DNA from: Zeus faber
Taxonomy: Eukaryota; Chordata; Actinopteri; Zeiformes; Zeidae
Direction of reading: 5' to 3'
Length of the DNA: 64,000 nucleotides
NCBI GenBank assembly: GCA_960531495.1
Contig: OY482848.1
Location: 30,881,177 to 30,945,176, forward strand
Below the pieces are notes generated by a model, which saw nothing but the letters and a program-made list of their open reading frames with translations, ran no database searches and was not told the origin of the DNA. The position numbers and the translations under genes are program-made. Below, one piece after another: positions 23,101 to 34,148 of this stretch (position 1 is its first letter; every line of letters starts with the position of its first letter).

Positions 23101-24263
23101 CAGACCCGCTAGCATCGGAGCTAAGACCTAATCATGTGAAATGCTCTGTTGGCTGCAGAAACCAGCACAATATTTTTTAAAAGAAAGGTACTGTAAGCTG
23201 CTGCACGCGATCTGCTCCGCGTTTCTCCAAACAAAACTGTAGATGTATTAGTTTTATTTTTTCCGAAGTTTCCGTAATTGAATGAAACAAAAAATATATC
23301 CTGCGGTCCTCCAAGCTCCGCACTGTTCCAGACACCTTGGTGAAAGTCGGAACGAATTTTTAAAAGAGGCCTTGTTGATCTAATATGAGGGAAGATTTAG
23401 TAACTGGTTTGCTTATTTCTTGCCTCAAATTTCTTCAGAAACAGATTTTGGTGGACTGATAAGGTGAAATCAGTGAAAGTTAACAGAGTAAATAGAATGA
23501 AACCCAGAAGTCAAATGCCATTGGCTCACAGACTCAGGAACTTGTACTCAAACCCCAGTGGCTCACAGAGCTAGGCATGGGAAGGTGGTTGCTCTCACTG
23601 AAATAGCTCGTTTTCAGAAGGGGTGGATTGGATGCATGTTAGAATGACTCGAATGCATAATCTGAGTGGTATTTTCAGCACAAAACTTTAAAAACATGTT
23701 TTGGGGACGGCTCAAACTGACACCCAGAGGCCGGGTGCAGGCACCCCACAGGAGCATCCCCCTCCCCCAAGGAGACAGGCCAGGTCAACCCAGGAACAAG
23801 AGCGGCGCCACCGTGTTAGGGCGCTCCTAACACCCCCGTGGGGCCCCGGGACCCCCATAGGACTAAGCCCCACGGATGTCCCCACAGCCGCCGGCCACCC
23901 ACCCACCCGTAGAGCCCTGGTGAGACCAGGGGGACCCACTAATGCCCCAAAACACCACGACATTCCCCCGACTTAGTAAGACTCAAGTATTAATGGATGG
24001 AGTTATGTCAGTGAGTAGCCCATATTCCATTAAATAAATCAACCTTGTTTTTGAATATTGCCAATAGTTTTTCCATTGAGATGTATTCTCTTAATAAATG
24101 TAACCATTGGGATGTGGTGAGATTCTCTGTTTTTTCAATTGAGTAATATTATTTTCTTGGCAATTGTTAAGGTGATCAAAATGGGTTGGGGGTGTTTAAG
24201 TGGTGGGTCAACTGAGGACATCAGAATTGAAAAAGTAATTCCATTCATAATTCACCCAGGCCA

Positions 24264-24294
<31 letters not shown>

Positions 24295-27200
24295 TACTCC
24301 TCACTTAGCGACCGAGCTCCGTTCCTAAGTGAGGACCCGCCCCCTTACCGTTATTTCAGTCTTGGAGATTGCGAACGCTAGTGTAGTGAATACTGACCGA
24401 CTGTGGGACTGAGACTGAGAACAGTGATGCGCGATGAGATGTTTGACGCTGAGACGCCGCAAACTCTGACCAACTGGTTGGAGAGCTGGTCGTTAAACAG
24501 GTAGGTCGTTAAGTGAGGAGTACCTGTTTATATTTTGCAATTGATGTTGTTATTTGTCTGAGTTGGAGCAGATTGTCAGTGTTTTAGTTCATGCCATGGG
24601 GCGCCGCCATGTTCGATCTGTACTCACTTCCGTCTTCTGGCTAGATCACAGCATGCTCCCGTCAGATCACAGCGAGGCATCCACTATTAACGACAGTCAA
24701 AGAGTGGCATACAATTGTAATGGCAGTGCATAATAACAGTATTAATGGGTGATAGACAGTACTTATGATCCTTATGTAACAACAGTCCTAATAGGTGGTT
24801 TATTATAGTATATACTTACCCATATGAGTTAATTACTAGCTAATTAATAACTATAACTCAGTAATTATTACTACACTGCTTCCACTACCTGTACTTACTT
24901 GTTTTAGCACAACTGCGATTTAACACTGTAACACTACTACTACTAGTTATTTTTATGTCATATGAAAAAAAATGTAATCTCCATCACCTCTTGCCCCCCT
25001 CCCCCCGGTGCGTTTCATTCACGCAGGAATACCAGAAGGAATTCCCCGACATCCCCATTGGATATTCCGGACACGAGTCCGGGATCAGCATCTCTGTCGC
25101 CGCCGTGGCGCTGGGGGCCAAGATAATTGAACGTCACGTGACCTTGGACAAGACGTGGAAGGGCAGCGACCACGCGGCATCCTTGGAGCCCAGTGAGCTG
25201 GCTGAGCTGGTCCGAGCCATCCGCCTGGTGGAGGCATCGCTGGGGAGCGGCCTCAAGCAGATGCTGCCCTGCGAGACGCCTTGCCATGATAAGGTGGGTG
25301 GGGGGAGGAGAAGGAGGGCAGATACTCCCCCACAAAAAACATGTGGGCAATATTTTATGAAATGGATTATTTTACGTAAATATCATGACAATTACAGAGG
25401 GAGAAACTACGGTGATGTGGCAGTGAAACATCAAATCCCAGAACTGGGGAATAACAGATTTACTCCGAAAGGAAGAGGTAGTTGTTTGTTCCTCCAGAAG
25501 AGAAGGACAAAGGGGTCTATGCTACCTCTACTCTACCCTATTCTACTATTACTACTGTCCCTCTACCATCTACCACTACTCTATAGCTGCTTTCACACAT
25601 GAACTCCAGACAATGTCCAAATAATCAGGTCCGGACATTGTCCAGAGTTGCCCTTTCACACATGTAGCACACAACTGGAGATTGTCCGTGTCATACGTGT
25701 TTACACTACCTGGAAATACTAAGTTTGCTTTAGATGAGGGGCCGAGCCTGGGTAGAGCCTGCAGGAGGTATGACATGATGCATGACATTGCAGAGTTTTA
25801 CAGCACACCCAAGAGGGTGGATGAGGCTACTGACTTATTTGTAATTGTGACTTTTTTTGCGTTGATACTCCATGTATTTAGACATATCCACAATATAAAC
25901 GAAAGAGTGGAAAGCAATGTAAAGGAAAGCAGAAGGAGTACGAACCAGCTACACTCCGTGCATGAAGAGCCACACAAAGGTAAAGGACTGGCACATGATA
26001 GAGACATCATCATCATGCGACAAACCCACTCGTTAGCTGTAAATTCTCCTGCCCTGTTCACACATATCGCTGAATCGGATATTACGCAGACTTTGTACTA
26101 GGGGGCTGGCTGGATAAAGTCCAATTAATGTCTTGTCCAACTGATTCAGACATTTTCATTCACATATTCAGCTCCTTGGGTAATGTGCGGATAATTTCAG
26201 TTGCAGTGCCTGTGTGAAAGCAGCTTATTTCTACTCTGCCTGGACTCTACCTCCCTTTTCTTTAGCTCTACTCTACCACTACTCTACCTCGACCTAATCA
26301 CTACTCTACCATAACCCCCTCTGCTTTACTTCTTTCTATTCTGCCCTGAATAGATTGATTTAACTTGATTTAACTTCAAGCCTTGTAATTGTTCGAATCT
26401 GAAAATGAACATTGGAAAAATATGCAGTGTTTCAGCAGAAACATGTGGCAGTTTCACCTACCACACGCCACCCAAGTGGCGTTTTCAGGGACCTTCGTCG
26501 CAGAGACATAGCTGATGGGGTAGAAGCCATATTGTAGAGAGTGGGAAAGGTAGAACAAGCCCAGGAGCAGATGGACAGCATGTCATGACAAAAACTCCTC
26601 TCCTGCATATGTGGGGATGGGTTTTTACCAACAGAACAGAAAAAGAAAGGCGTGGACTCTGAAACCTGGTTCCCTCACCTAAAATACAGACTCTGACACA
26701 GAGTTCCAATACCTTGAAATATTAAAACACTGGACTCTGAAACAGGTTTCCCATACCTCAAATCAACAAAAAGGTCCAACAAAACAGAACTGGTCCCCTT
26801 CCATGGGCCTGGTTCCCCAAAACAGCACAGACCCCCAGCGACCCTCCACCACTTCCAGAGTCTGGGGCCTCGGGCTGCAGTGCCTTCTGGTGGAGGCGTG
26901 GCCGGGCTTGGCTGTTGCAGGGACTGTTTAGAGGGGTGGCCTGGCTGCTGAGCTGCTGCATGCTCTCAGCGGTGGCTGCTGGGCGGAGCAGCTAGCTGCC
27001 AGCGGTTACCCGTGGTGGTAGCTGCAGCTGCTTCTCCGCCGGACACCCTGGGTGCTGCTGCTGCCAGAGGGTTGGTGCTGTGTCTCTTCCCCATGCCATC
27101 GAGTCCCTGTTCAGGCGCCATTGTGGCAATTTCGCTCCTCTCCTGAGTGTGTTTGTGGGGATGGGGGTTTTACCTATTGCTCGTTAGACCAATCAACGAA

Positions 27201-28569
27201 CAAGAGGTATGCAGCCACACTGATCCTGGGCCCCAATTACCTAGACCCAGGACAGCTGTGGGTGCTCAAACCACACCATCCCCCCAACGTATTATTTGTC
27301 ATAAAACATACACAAAGCGCCGCTCCGTGTGCTTGGGGAAAGCTTTATGTTTATTAAATTACAAAAAAAGATTTAAAAAAATCAAAACAAACAGACGCAG
27401 TTTTGTTCAAGACGCTCCATCCGGACTGTACAGGTGCTCCGGGCTCTGCCAGCAGCACACTCACAGCGCACCGTGGCCCAGGCCGGAGCACCGGGTCTCA
27501 CCGGGGGGCAGTGCGGATGGTTCTAACAATCACTATAGGCAGGGGGGGCACAGAGAAACTGTCCCCATTACTCACAGTTTCGTTTCATACACACTTGTTT
27601 CCTTCCATTTGGAGATGTAAAATAAAAACACACTGTTCTAGCAGGCCGATCACAGGCACCCCATCGTTGGTACCGTCGGAGAGGGAGACAGGTGTGCAAA
27701 ATGTTCCCCGATTGCTCCCTCCCTGCAACTCACCTCCCGTCACGTCTATTTAATGTACCTCTACTCTATTTCTACTTCACCTGTACTCTGTTGGAAACTG
27801 ATGAGGAAATCCTTAAATTTGTAAATGTGGTATGACAACAACACAAAATACTATCCATTATTTTACTTTTTATCTCCTTTTTTCTATAGGTGTCAATCTG
27901 ACGCTTGATTGAGACGAGGGAATTCAAGCCGTCTGCTCGGGAAAAAACATCACAACACTCAATTTATTTATTTGACATCATACATTTTTTTTTCTTTTGT
28001 TTGTTTGTCCTAAAATTTTACGACCTGAGCTCCAATCCGATCCATTACTTTTCCTCACTGATCCATTGCTTTTCCTCACCGGTAGGTTTTGAGCCGACAG
28101 AACAATAACTAGAGGCACAAAAATGAAGCTATAGATTTACCGGGTCAGGTACCGCGCTCATGTACTCGTAGAAGCACTCAGAGACCATTATGATCCATTT
28201 TGTAGAGACCTCCAACAAACTGTATAATGTAATCGCCCCGGGGATGCATGCTATTAATCCCCAGGGCGTATTGTATTGAATTATCCAGGGTATTGTATCT
28301 TATCTCATCTCTTTTCTTTATTATTTATTTTTTTCATTTGTCTTTCTCACTCTCCCCAGCTTGGGAAGTCGGTCGTGGCAAAGGTGGCGCTCTCGCGGGG
28401 AACCGTGCTGACGATGGACATGCTGGCGGTGAAGGTGGCTGAGCCCCGCGGCGTCCCCCCAGAGGACATCTTCCAGCTTGTAGGCAAGACCATAACGGAG
28501 GACCTGCAGGAGGACGAGAGCCTCACACCAGAGATGGTGGACAGCTACGGCAAGAAGGCCAAGAAGTGA
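16980..28569 (+). CDS. nans: N-acetylneuraminate (sialic acid) synthase, six coding exons
   Basis: The enzyme condenses phosphoenolpyruvate with N-acetylmannosamine 6-phosphate to give N-acetylneuraminate 9-phosphate, the committed step of cytosolic sialic acid synthesis. Exons 16980-17111, 20147-20362, 20447-20546, 22319-22473, 25027-25293 and 28360-28569 join with compatible phases to 359 codons plus stop, the length of the human protein. Residues 1 to about 285 are the NeuB-type TIM barrel; 291-359 are the antifreeze-like (SAF) domain. Expected active-site residues are present by comparison with bacterial NeuB: E24 (AEIGQNHQG), H217 (GYSGHE) and H238 (ERHVTLDK). All introns are GT-AG. The start is chosen because MPLKFELCPGR matches the vertebrate N-terminus. 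I am confident this is a functional orthologue. Confidence 0.97.
17246..17555. mobile_element. hAT-type MITE with 8-bp target duplication
   Basis: The left end tagcggttttcaac and right end gtttgagaatcactg are inverted terminal repeats. Flanking 8-mers gtctagag (17238-17245) and gtctagca (17556-17563) match at six of eight positions, as expected for an aged hAT duplication. No transposase. Confidence 0.8.
17981..18754. mobile_element. Harbinger-like non-autonomous element
   Basis: Ends ggcatttttgcacc and ggtgcgaaagcacc form imperfect inverted repeats, flanked on both sides by TAA (17978-17980 and 18755-18757), matching the three-base TWA duplications of PIF/Harbinger elements. No transposase frame is visible. 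Confidence 0.65.
18879..19845. mobile_element. DNA transposon copy with GC-rich core
   Basis: ggctgaacgatt (18879) and aatcattcagcc (19834-19845) are inverted termini familiar in fish. Inside, 19010-19320 is unusually GC- and CpG-rich and contains a (CT)n run at 19109-19128. Whether that core is part of the element or an older insertion is not clear. Confidence 0.55.
20147..20362 (+). CDS. nans: nans exon 2 (residues 45-116)
   Basis: Acceptor caacag|GAGAGT; donor GATGAG|gttaaa, a weaker than usual donor. 72 codons in phase 0. It contains CAKFQKSEL and the segment ending FTASGMDE. Confidence 0.95.
20447..20546 (+). CDS. nans: nans exon 3 (residues 117-150, last codon split)
   Basis: Acceptor catcag|ATGGCT; donor AAAG|gtgaga, ending in phase 1. 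It contains VPFFKVGSGDTNNFPYLEK. The intron before it is only 84 bp. Confidence 0.95.
20547..22318 (+). other. nans: nans intron 3
   Basis: 1.8 kb, no coding segment seen. 21885-21960 contains a GC-rich block (gcgctgccgtctgcag...) that recurs near 33685-33750. Confidence 0.7.
22319..22473 (+). CDS. nans: nans exon 4 (residues 150-201)
   Basis: Acceptor tttcag|GTCGTC restores the glycine codon; donor ACG|gtgaga, phase 0. It contains SSGMQSMET and LQCTSAYPL. Confidence 0.95.
23700..23975. repeat. GC-rich segment, probably repeat-derived
   Basis: It is rich in ccccca and caggggg words and open on both strands only because of its composition. It resembles GC-rich leaders of some fish LINEs, but I cannot assign it. 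Confidence 0.35.
24292..24526. mobile_element. MITE family C, complete copy
   Basis: Left end agtactcctcacttagcgac and right end gtcgttaagtgaggagtacc are near-perfect inverted terminal repeats about 20 bp long. The 235-bp body has no frame. Related copies are at 48164-48350 and, inverted, at 11921-12150. Confidence 0.85.
25027..25293 (+). CDS. nans: nans exon 5 (residues 202-290)
   Basis: Acceptor acgcag|GAATAC; donor AAG|gtgggt, phase 0. It encodes GYSGHESG, ALGAKIIERHVTLDK and KGSDHAASLEP, the most conserved part of the family. Confidence 0.96.
25585..26225. mobile_element. Non-autonomous DNA transposon, 641 bp
   Basis: The left end agctgctttcacacat and right end tgtgtgaaagcagct are inverted repeats. 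Both flanks are the same low-complexity ctctac/actact sequence, so it inserted into a minisatellite. Short frames inside are not recognised as transposase. Confidence 0.75.
26440..27295 (+). repeat. Composite of family A and family B repeats
   Basis: 26465-26635 is the 5' part of family A (hairpin cacgccacccaagtggcg, then cagagaca, attgtagagagtggg, catgtcatgacaa). 26640-26800 is module B, shared with 4415-4547. 27140-27290 is the 3' part of family A (tgctcgttagaccaatcaac, then cccagga). A GC-rich stretch lies between. Confidence 0.65.
27640..27740. repeat. hAT-like fragment
   Basis: catcgttggtaccgtcggag, followed by agggagacaggtg and gctccctccct, matches 42998-43060. The other copy ends in a cagggccggct-type hAT terminus. 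Confidence 0.5.
28360..28569 (+). CDS. nans: nans exon 6 (residues 291-359, stop TGA)
   Basis: Acceptor ctccccag|CTTGGG. It encodes the antifreeze-like SAF domain (LGKSVVAKV ... PPEDIFQLVGK) and a lysine-rich end (GKKAKK). Confidence 0.95.
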   Translation, partial: LGKSVVAKVALSRGTVLTMDMLAVKVAEPRGVPPEDIFQLVGKTITEDLQEDESLTPEMVDSYGKKAKK

Positions 28570-28626
28570 GGCCTGGAAGTCTTCAGTGAATGATGGTATA
28601 TTTGGGTTCATCAACACATGTACAGT

Positions 28627-28632
28627 AATAAA
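28627..28632 (+). promoter_or_regulatory. nans: nans polyadenylation signal AATAAA
   Basis: AATAAA lies 58 bp after the TGA stop, in the context acagtaataaaaatgg. It implies a very short 3' UTR. Confidence 0.75.
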
Positions 28633-28659
28633 AATGGAGATATTGAAAAGAGCCCTGCT

Positions 28660-30560
28660 GTCTTCATATTGCGATACACAATTTTGTTATCGAAATGAAC
28701 AACAGGAATTTCTCGTCGAAAGTTTCTCCCAACGCAAGGTCCAGAGTTAACTTTAGAACAAATTGGTGCCGGTCAACGTGTCCTGGAAGATTTCAATTTC
28801 CCGGATAAATGGGAGAGATTCCGATCATAGATGTACAATATTTTTTATTCAATATTTAAAACAAATAAGTCCTGTCAGTTAAGCCATTTTAAAAATAAAT
28901 AGATAAATATTACGAATATTATTTCTTGACATCCAATAATTTCCGTTCGTGAACAATAAGTACCAAGTGCAGCCGCCTTACTTAACATTTCACTAAAATA
29001 ACATTACGATCAAATCAAAAACCAAATAAATATGGGAAGTAGGTTTGGTGTTGTCCATCTTCATCGGGAAGGTCCTGGCGACACATTTTACACGATTGCT
29101 ATTTACCGTCCGCTTCGGGTCGGAACTAAAATATCCCAAAAAACCCCTCCAAACTATGGATGTATGTGTCCCAATGATACATCACCTTTCTACTTCTCAG
29201 AGTTCTGAATGCTGTGCTCTTGTCTCTGCTCTGTCTACTGTGTTTACAAGCGCAACCTGTTCACAAGGGAGGGGGCGGGGCTTAGTTCTATATCGACAAA
29301 CATGATTGGTCAGAGGTGAAGCTTTCAGATCAGCTTTAGATTGTCCAAACTGATTAGCTTCCTGTTGCAACTGGCCGAGTGCGAAAACGACCAGAGATGT
29401 ACACTTTATTTTATCGAAATGATCCACCCAGTCCGAATTCAAATTGTGCTTGGGGGGAATTTAGTCACCAGACATCACGACAGGAGAGATTTTAATATGT
29501 TGGACTTTCAGATTTTCCCCGTCAAAAACCAGCAATTACCAGCTAACGGAAACGCAAGGTCATTTGAACGTTCCTGCCCTTTTGAAAACCCGAAAAGTGC
29601 TAATGATCATTGAGAAAAGCAATCCAAAGCCTGCATTTTGTGTCTGTGCGTTATCCCCAAGGTGTGACTGGGAGATCTGGATGAATAATGGTAAAGTCAC
29701 ATTGTGTCTGTTATTACAGGTGTCTGGAGTCCTTTACTTTCCATCTACGGTGATACAGAAGTCTTTTTAACTGAGGCCATTTTAATGTTAAAGTTGACAG
29801 AATATCACTTACAAGTCAGAATCAAAGGTATGATCCGTCTGATTTCATCATATTGAGCTGTGTATCAATGTAAAGTAAGATGTGCCACTAAAACGGTATA
29901 AACAATAAAACTGTGTTATTTCAAACCTCCTCATGAAGAGATACTTCAGATCGTAGCCTGTCATTATTACGTGCCAGGAGGTGATTATTTATTCCTTTCG
30001 GGGCGATTCAATTATGTTTAATTTTCTCACCTTCCACCATCTTTTTTTTATTGTGTCTGAAGATGTAGATGATGCAGCTTGCCAAAAGACAAGTCGTGCC
30101 AATAGTGAAGGAGGAAGAATTGTTCCATTTGTTTAAAATGGTGTTTGTTTGGGAACGTAGGGGTTATTGACGAGGCCACGCTGATGCGGTAAGAGCTAAA
30201 TTTAAAATTTTTAGATTTTCCAGAAAACTGTCCAAATCAGTGTTTCTCCTGACATAAAAGTACCTCTTCAGCTGCCTTGGAAGTACCTAGCTGATTAAGG
30301 CTTACCTTATGAATGTCTTACGTGGACAACCTGTTGCACTGGCTGTTACTAGACTGACTAATTATTTTTTGCACTTTAATTTGATTTAGGTTTTTCAGTG
30401 TAATCATTAAAAGCCGGATAATCTCAGACAGAAGGCATTCTCTGGTCTCCATTTTGTTGCACTATGCAAGGGAAAGGTGTACTGTGTGTTTGCTTAATGT
30501 GTTAATAATAATCCTCAAGAACTGTTTACAATAACACAAGCTCCACAGTTGCACAGACAA
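28660..30560. other. Intergenic DNA, nothing recognised
   Basis: No host exon, RNA gene or clear transposon ends are recognised. A GC-box-like ggagggggcggggctt lies at about 29267-29282 without a gene next to it. Confidence 0.5.
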
Positions 30561-30569
30561 TCCAGGACT

Positions 30570-30835
30570 GCAAGAACATTTCAAGCCCAAAGCACCACAG
30601 CCGCAGAAGAATCCTGAATCTCCAGAGAAGGGAGCCCACAGAGCAACACCCGACCACACATGCTGTCGGGCGTGCAAATTAGGAGCCAATAGACACGGCT
30701 CCTATCTTGAGTGTGTGTGGGAATGGGGGTTTTAAGCTGTTGTACGTTAGACCAACCAACGAGCAAGTATCCAGCAACCCTGATCCCAATCACCTAGATC
30801 CTGCTCTCCACACCATCCCTACACCATAGTGAATA
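30570..30835 (+). repeat. Dispersed repeat family A, diverged copy
   Basis: It contains gtgtgtgtgggaatgggggt, then tgttgtacgttagaccaacc, then aacgagcaa and cccaatcacctagatcc, in family order. The 5' part is too decayed to align. Confidence 0.65.
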
Positions 30836-31125
30836 AATGGCATGCTTTAACATACTAAATCGGAATTGTTTATTTTTCTCAATTTATGAAAGTAAAAGTT
30901 GTGCGAATTACAGTACTGTTGCATGTGGTTTCTCTAGTTTGCAAAGTGAGGTCATACTATGTATTTCATATAATATTTAAAGATAAATCATAAATCATTT
31001 AAATCATATTAGAATTGTCACAGTAGATGATTTTTACATATTAGAAGATATCACTTATCTATTGACCTTAATGCCGAGTCTGGTTTCAATAAACTAAATT
31101 ACAATATTCGTTAAAACTGAACTGG

Positions 31126-31350
31126 AACCATTGCGCAGATGAAGAGACTTGGTGTCTTCTTCTAACCGTGAAGCAGATAACTAGTAATGATCAATTTCAT
31201 CAGCTTGTTGTCGTTGATGACCGTTCCTTGCTCCCTAGTTGAGTGCAGATGAAGGGAGTATGATCTGAGTGATTCTTAGTGAAGATCTAATGTGTTCATG
31301 CAAATAGACATTCATAACATGCAGTTTGAGAGCATGCTTTGCAATCAACC
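31126..31350. repeat. Diverged local duplication, unit 1
   Basis: It shares a series of words in the same order with 32310-32510: gatgaagag, tgtcttct, atttcat, cttgttgtcgttg, gttccttgct, ctaatgtgtt, catgcagttt and ctttgcaa. The identity is moderate. It carries no long frame. It could be a duplicated regulatory element or part of a non-coding RNA. Confidence 0.7.
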
Positions 31351-32309
31351 TACTTCATCATCATTGTTACTTTCATGTTTTTTAAGTAATAGTGAATCAC
31401 AGAGTGACACTGTCAAAGCAGCACTGTGAATGGTTAAATGTGGTTTCTTCATTTTGCAAGCCGGTGTAAGGCTTTATCTTCCAATTGTCTCGATTGTTTA
31501 AATTGTCACTACTACTGTCATCATTTTTCACCTTTACTGCAGTTTTCAACTTAATTGGGTACAATTTACATGAGGGATTATTAAATTCGAAATGGAAAGT
31601 GTGTGCTTTTTAAGACCACCAGGTGGAGACAAAAACAATGTTGAGTGGTCGCACAAGCTGGAGGTTATGCTGGTTGACATTTATTAAACATGTTCTGAAG
31701 CAGATTTAATCGACATTTATGTAAAATGAATTTGAATTAATATGAATGAAAAAATTCACTGAAATAACTTGACTACCCAGCTTTTGGCATACACCTGTTT
31801 ACTATCCTCTCAATTTAATGTAACAAAATATTTATTACAGGAGTCGACATTGCAGTTGGATTATTTTTTTGAATGTTTAATGCTGGAACGTTGGTCAAGT
31901 ATTTGTAGAAATTAAAATCCTATTAAATGTGATTCATTTTACAAGTCATATATTTTTGAAACATCAAACTACAGTATATACAAGGATCTGTTTTGTTTGG
32001 ATCAGAGTCTTTGTACAGATAGTGTTTAAGAATCATATTTAACGACAATACAAGGTGACTTGACTACAAATGCCCTGCTGCCCGTGGCCATCAAAGCAGG
32101 GCTGGCCCATAGCATAAGCAGTCTATGCGGTTGTTTAATGTCACAACTGCCGGGGAGGGGGCCTGGCCCGCATGATGAGTGTGATATCTCCACTCCTCTC
32201 CACCAATTTGCTCTGGTTCTCCAAACAATTTTAAGTAAGATCATACTTTCGAGGATCATTTCTAGTCTTAGGCTTAAGAAATGTTGTACAAATGTGATCG
32301 CCAAAGCTG

Positions 32310-32510
32310 GCCACGATGAAGAGGCTTGATGCTGTCTTCTATGCATGAACAGATTACGGAGTTAGGATTCATTTCATAAGCTTGTTGTCGTTGGTGATCG
32401 TTCCTTGCTTCCTCTTTTAGTGGTGATGAGTATAATCTGATTGGTAAGATCCTAATGTGTTAATGGAAATATGCCTTTACAGCATGCAGTTTAAAAGCAG
32501 GCTTTGCAAA
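32310..32510. repeat. Diverged local duplication, unit 2
   Basis: Partner of 31126-31350, about 1.18 kb downstream in the same orientation. The conserved words keep their order and approximate spacing, so alignment by chance is unlikely. Confidence 0.7.
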
Positions 32511-32519
32511 GTTGAAGTC

Positions 32520-33540
32520 CACTTGCATACTAAATCTGTCCTAGGTGCAATGACAATCTTGGAAAATGGCATTATCCTTCCTAGAAGACCCGGTGGACCT
32601 CACTGTGCAAGGAATGTGAGGGTCTTTGGAAGGCAAGAGTTTTTAGCGACTAACAAAACCCTTTGGCTTTCCCTGAGGAATATTTATATGAAAGATATAG
32701 ATTCGCATCCTAAAACAGAGACTGATTTAAGCACTAAAGCCTTCTACTTGTTGACCTTATAATATTTGCAAGTAAGCCTACTTACCCGTTTGAATTATGT
32801 TTTAATATTTAATTTGCTCCCAAGACCGTTTAACACTGCTGTGGGTTGCAGCTGAAAGAATAAGGCTAAAATTGTCACAGAATGCCATAAGAATGCATCT
32901 AAGTAGCACATTTATTTAATGGAAATGAAATTATAGTCAGATCTATCTAGAAGGCCATTAACTGCAATCCACATTCCTGAGTAATTTACATCTGCAATTT
33001 CTTCTTTGTGCTTAAAAAGTCTGTCAGTCTTAATGGGAACCAATGTCAAATCAGTCAATTATTGAGTTAACAATATTTCTGCGGATGTTTCAATGAAAAA
33101 TGATCGAACTCCCATCACTGTATGATGCAAAATGACAACGTTACAAGAATACCATCTAAATGTGTTAACATTTCAGGAAACCACATTGCAATTTAGTGAC
33201 CAATTGATAGAAATTTCTGTAACTACCAGGATTAAATTTTTTTATTAATGTATAATGTGTATTGTATAATGAGATTGAGGGTGATGACGTTATGCCAATG
33301 GTTAGTTGAGTTAGGAATTATGTTTTAATAGTAAGTAATTAAAATATTCCGAACAGTTAATGAGTCACAAATTTAAGTTCCTGATTTTGAAAGATGACTG
33401 ATGTTTGAATCAGGTGTTTTTATTTATTTTATATGTTTGTATGTAAAACAGTATCACAAGAGTTGGTTTTAAAACCATTAATTGGTTTGAGCCTAGCTAT
33501 GTATGGAGTTATGTGGCTTTTGTTTGTAAAGAAATTAAAG
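32520..33540. other. Intergenic DNA, nothing recognised
   Basis: AT-rich, single-copy-looking sequence. Open frames here are short and unlike known proteins. Confidence 0.5.
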
Positions 33541-33554
33541 CCTGCCTTCTCTGG

Positions 33555-33770
33555 CTAGGGCCCAACTCCGCCTCCTCTAGCCAGGACTCATATGACCATG
33601 CCAACCATTGCGTAGCCAGACCAATCAGCATCATGCGGGCGCTGATTAGGCCGATTTGAGGCAACTTGGCAGCCGCGGGAAAGGGAGCCGTGCTGCCGTC
33701 TGCAGCCGCCGCTTGACCACACCCCTTGGTCCGCCACAATGACATTTCCAACGATACCCTGAGCCCGTTA
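33555..33770. repeat. GC-rich dispersed block
   Basis: The segment gtgctgccgtctgcagccgc, followed by cgcttgaccacaccccttgg and tccgccaca, recurs at 21895-21955. An inverted tctagccag/ctggctag pair lies at its left. It is probably part of an unidentified element. Confidence 0.5.
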
Positions 33771-34125
33771 TTAAGCTTAATAGCCTGGGCGATTAAGGTT
33801 TTAAGTTTTCAAGCTTTTCACTCTGATGGCGTAAAGTCTGTTTGTGACACATGAAGACTTGGACTTCTACTTAACAGTTTCTTCATTATTACAAGTTGAG
33901 TTGAAGGGGAAGAGTTTGACCCCAATCCTACTACAGAGATCTATTCTATTCCATTTCTCCATAAATGCAGACATGGCTTAGAAATGGGCCAAAAAATGCC
34001 CAAAATAGGACACAGTTAAAGCAATCTATTCTATTTTATTCAAATCCATTCTATTTGATTCTATTCTCAGGCTCATTAGATTAGCCACACAGATAATCTT
34101 TGTTGTCACTTGACATGGCTAAAGT

Positions 34126-34148
34126 CTCTCTCTCTCTCTCTCTCTCTC
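34126..34148. repeat. (TC)n microsatellite
   Basis: Short pure TC run. Confidence 0.95.

Larger units (their letters stand above)
22474..25026 (+). other. nans: nans intron 4
   Basis: 2.6 kb. It holds a very GC-rich segment (23700-23975), a (CA)n run (24267-24290) and a clean MITE (24292-24526). Confidence 0.8.
25294..28359 (+). other. nans: nans intron 5
   Basis: 3.1 kb. It contains a ctctac-rich minisatellite split by a transposon (25515-26345), family A and B repeats (26440-27290) and an hAT-like fragment (27640-27740). Confidence 0.8.

Noticed and set aside
25682..26101. 139-residue open frame inside the 641-bp transposon
   Set aside because: I see no transposase motif; the frame is not conserved in any copy I can compare.
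27147..27753. Open frames of 116-157 residues in nans intron 5
   Set aside because: They cover family A and hAT-like repeat sequence; no domain and no splice context.
28421..28617. Minus-strand open frame over nans exon 6
   Set aside because: Shadow of a GC-rich real exon on the other strand.
31200..31275. C/D box small nucleolar RNA in duplicated unit 1
   Set aside because: A tgatga and ctga pair is present, but there is no terminal stem and the boxes are altered in unit 2. I keep it only as a question in the duplication finding.
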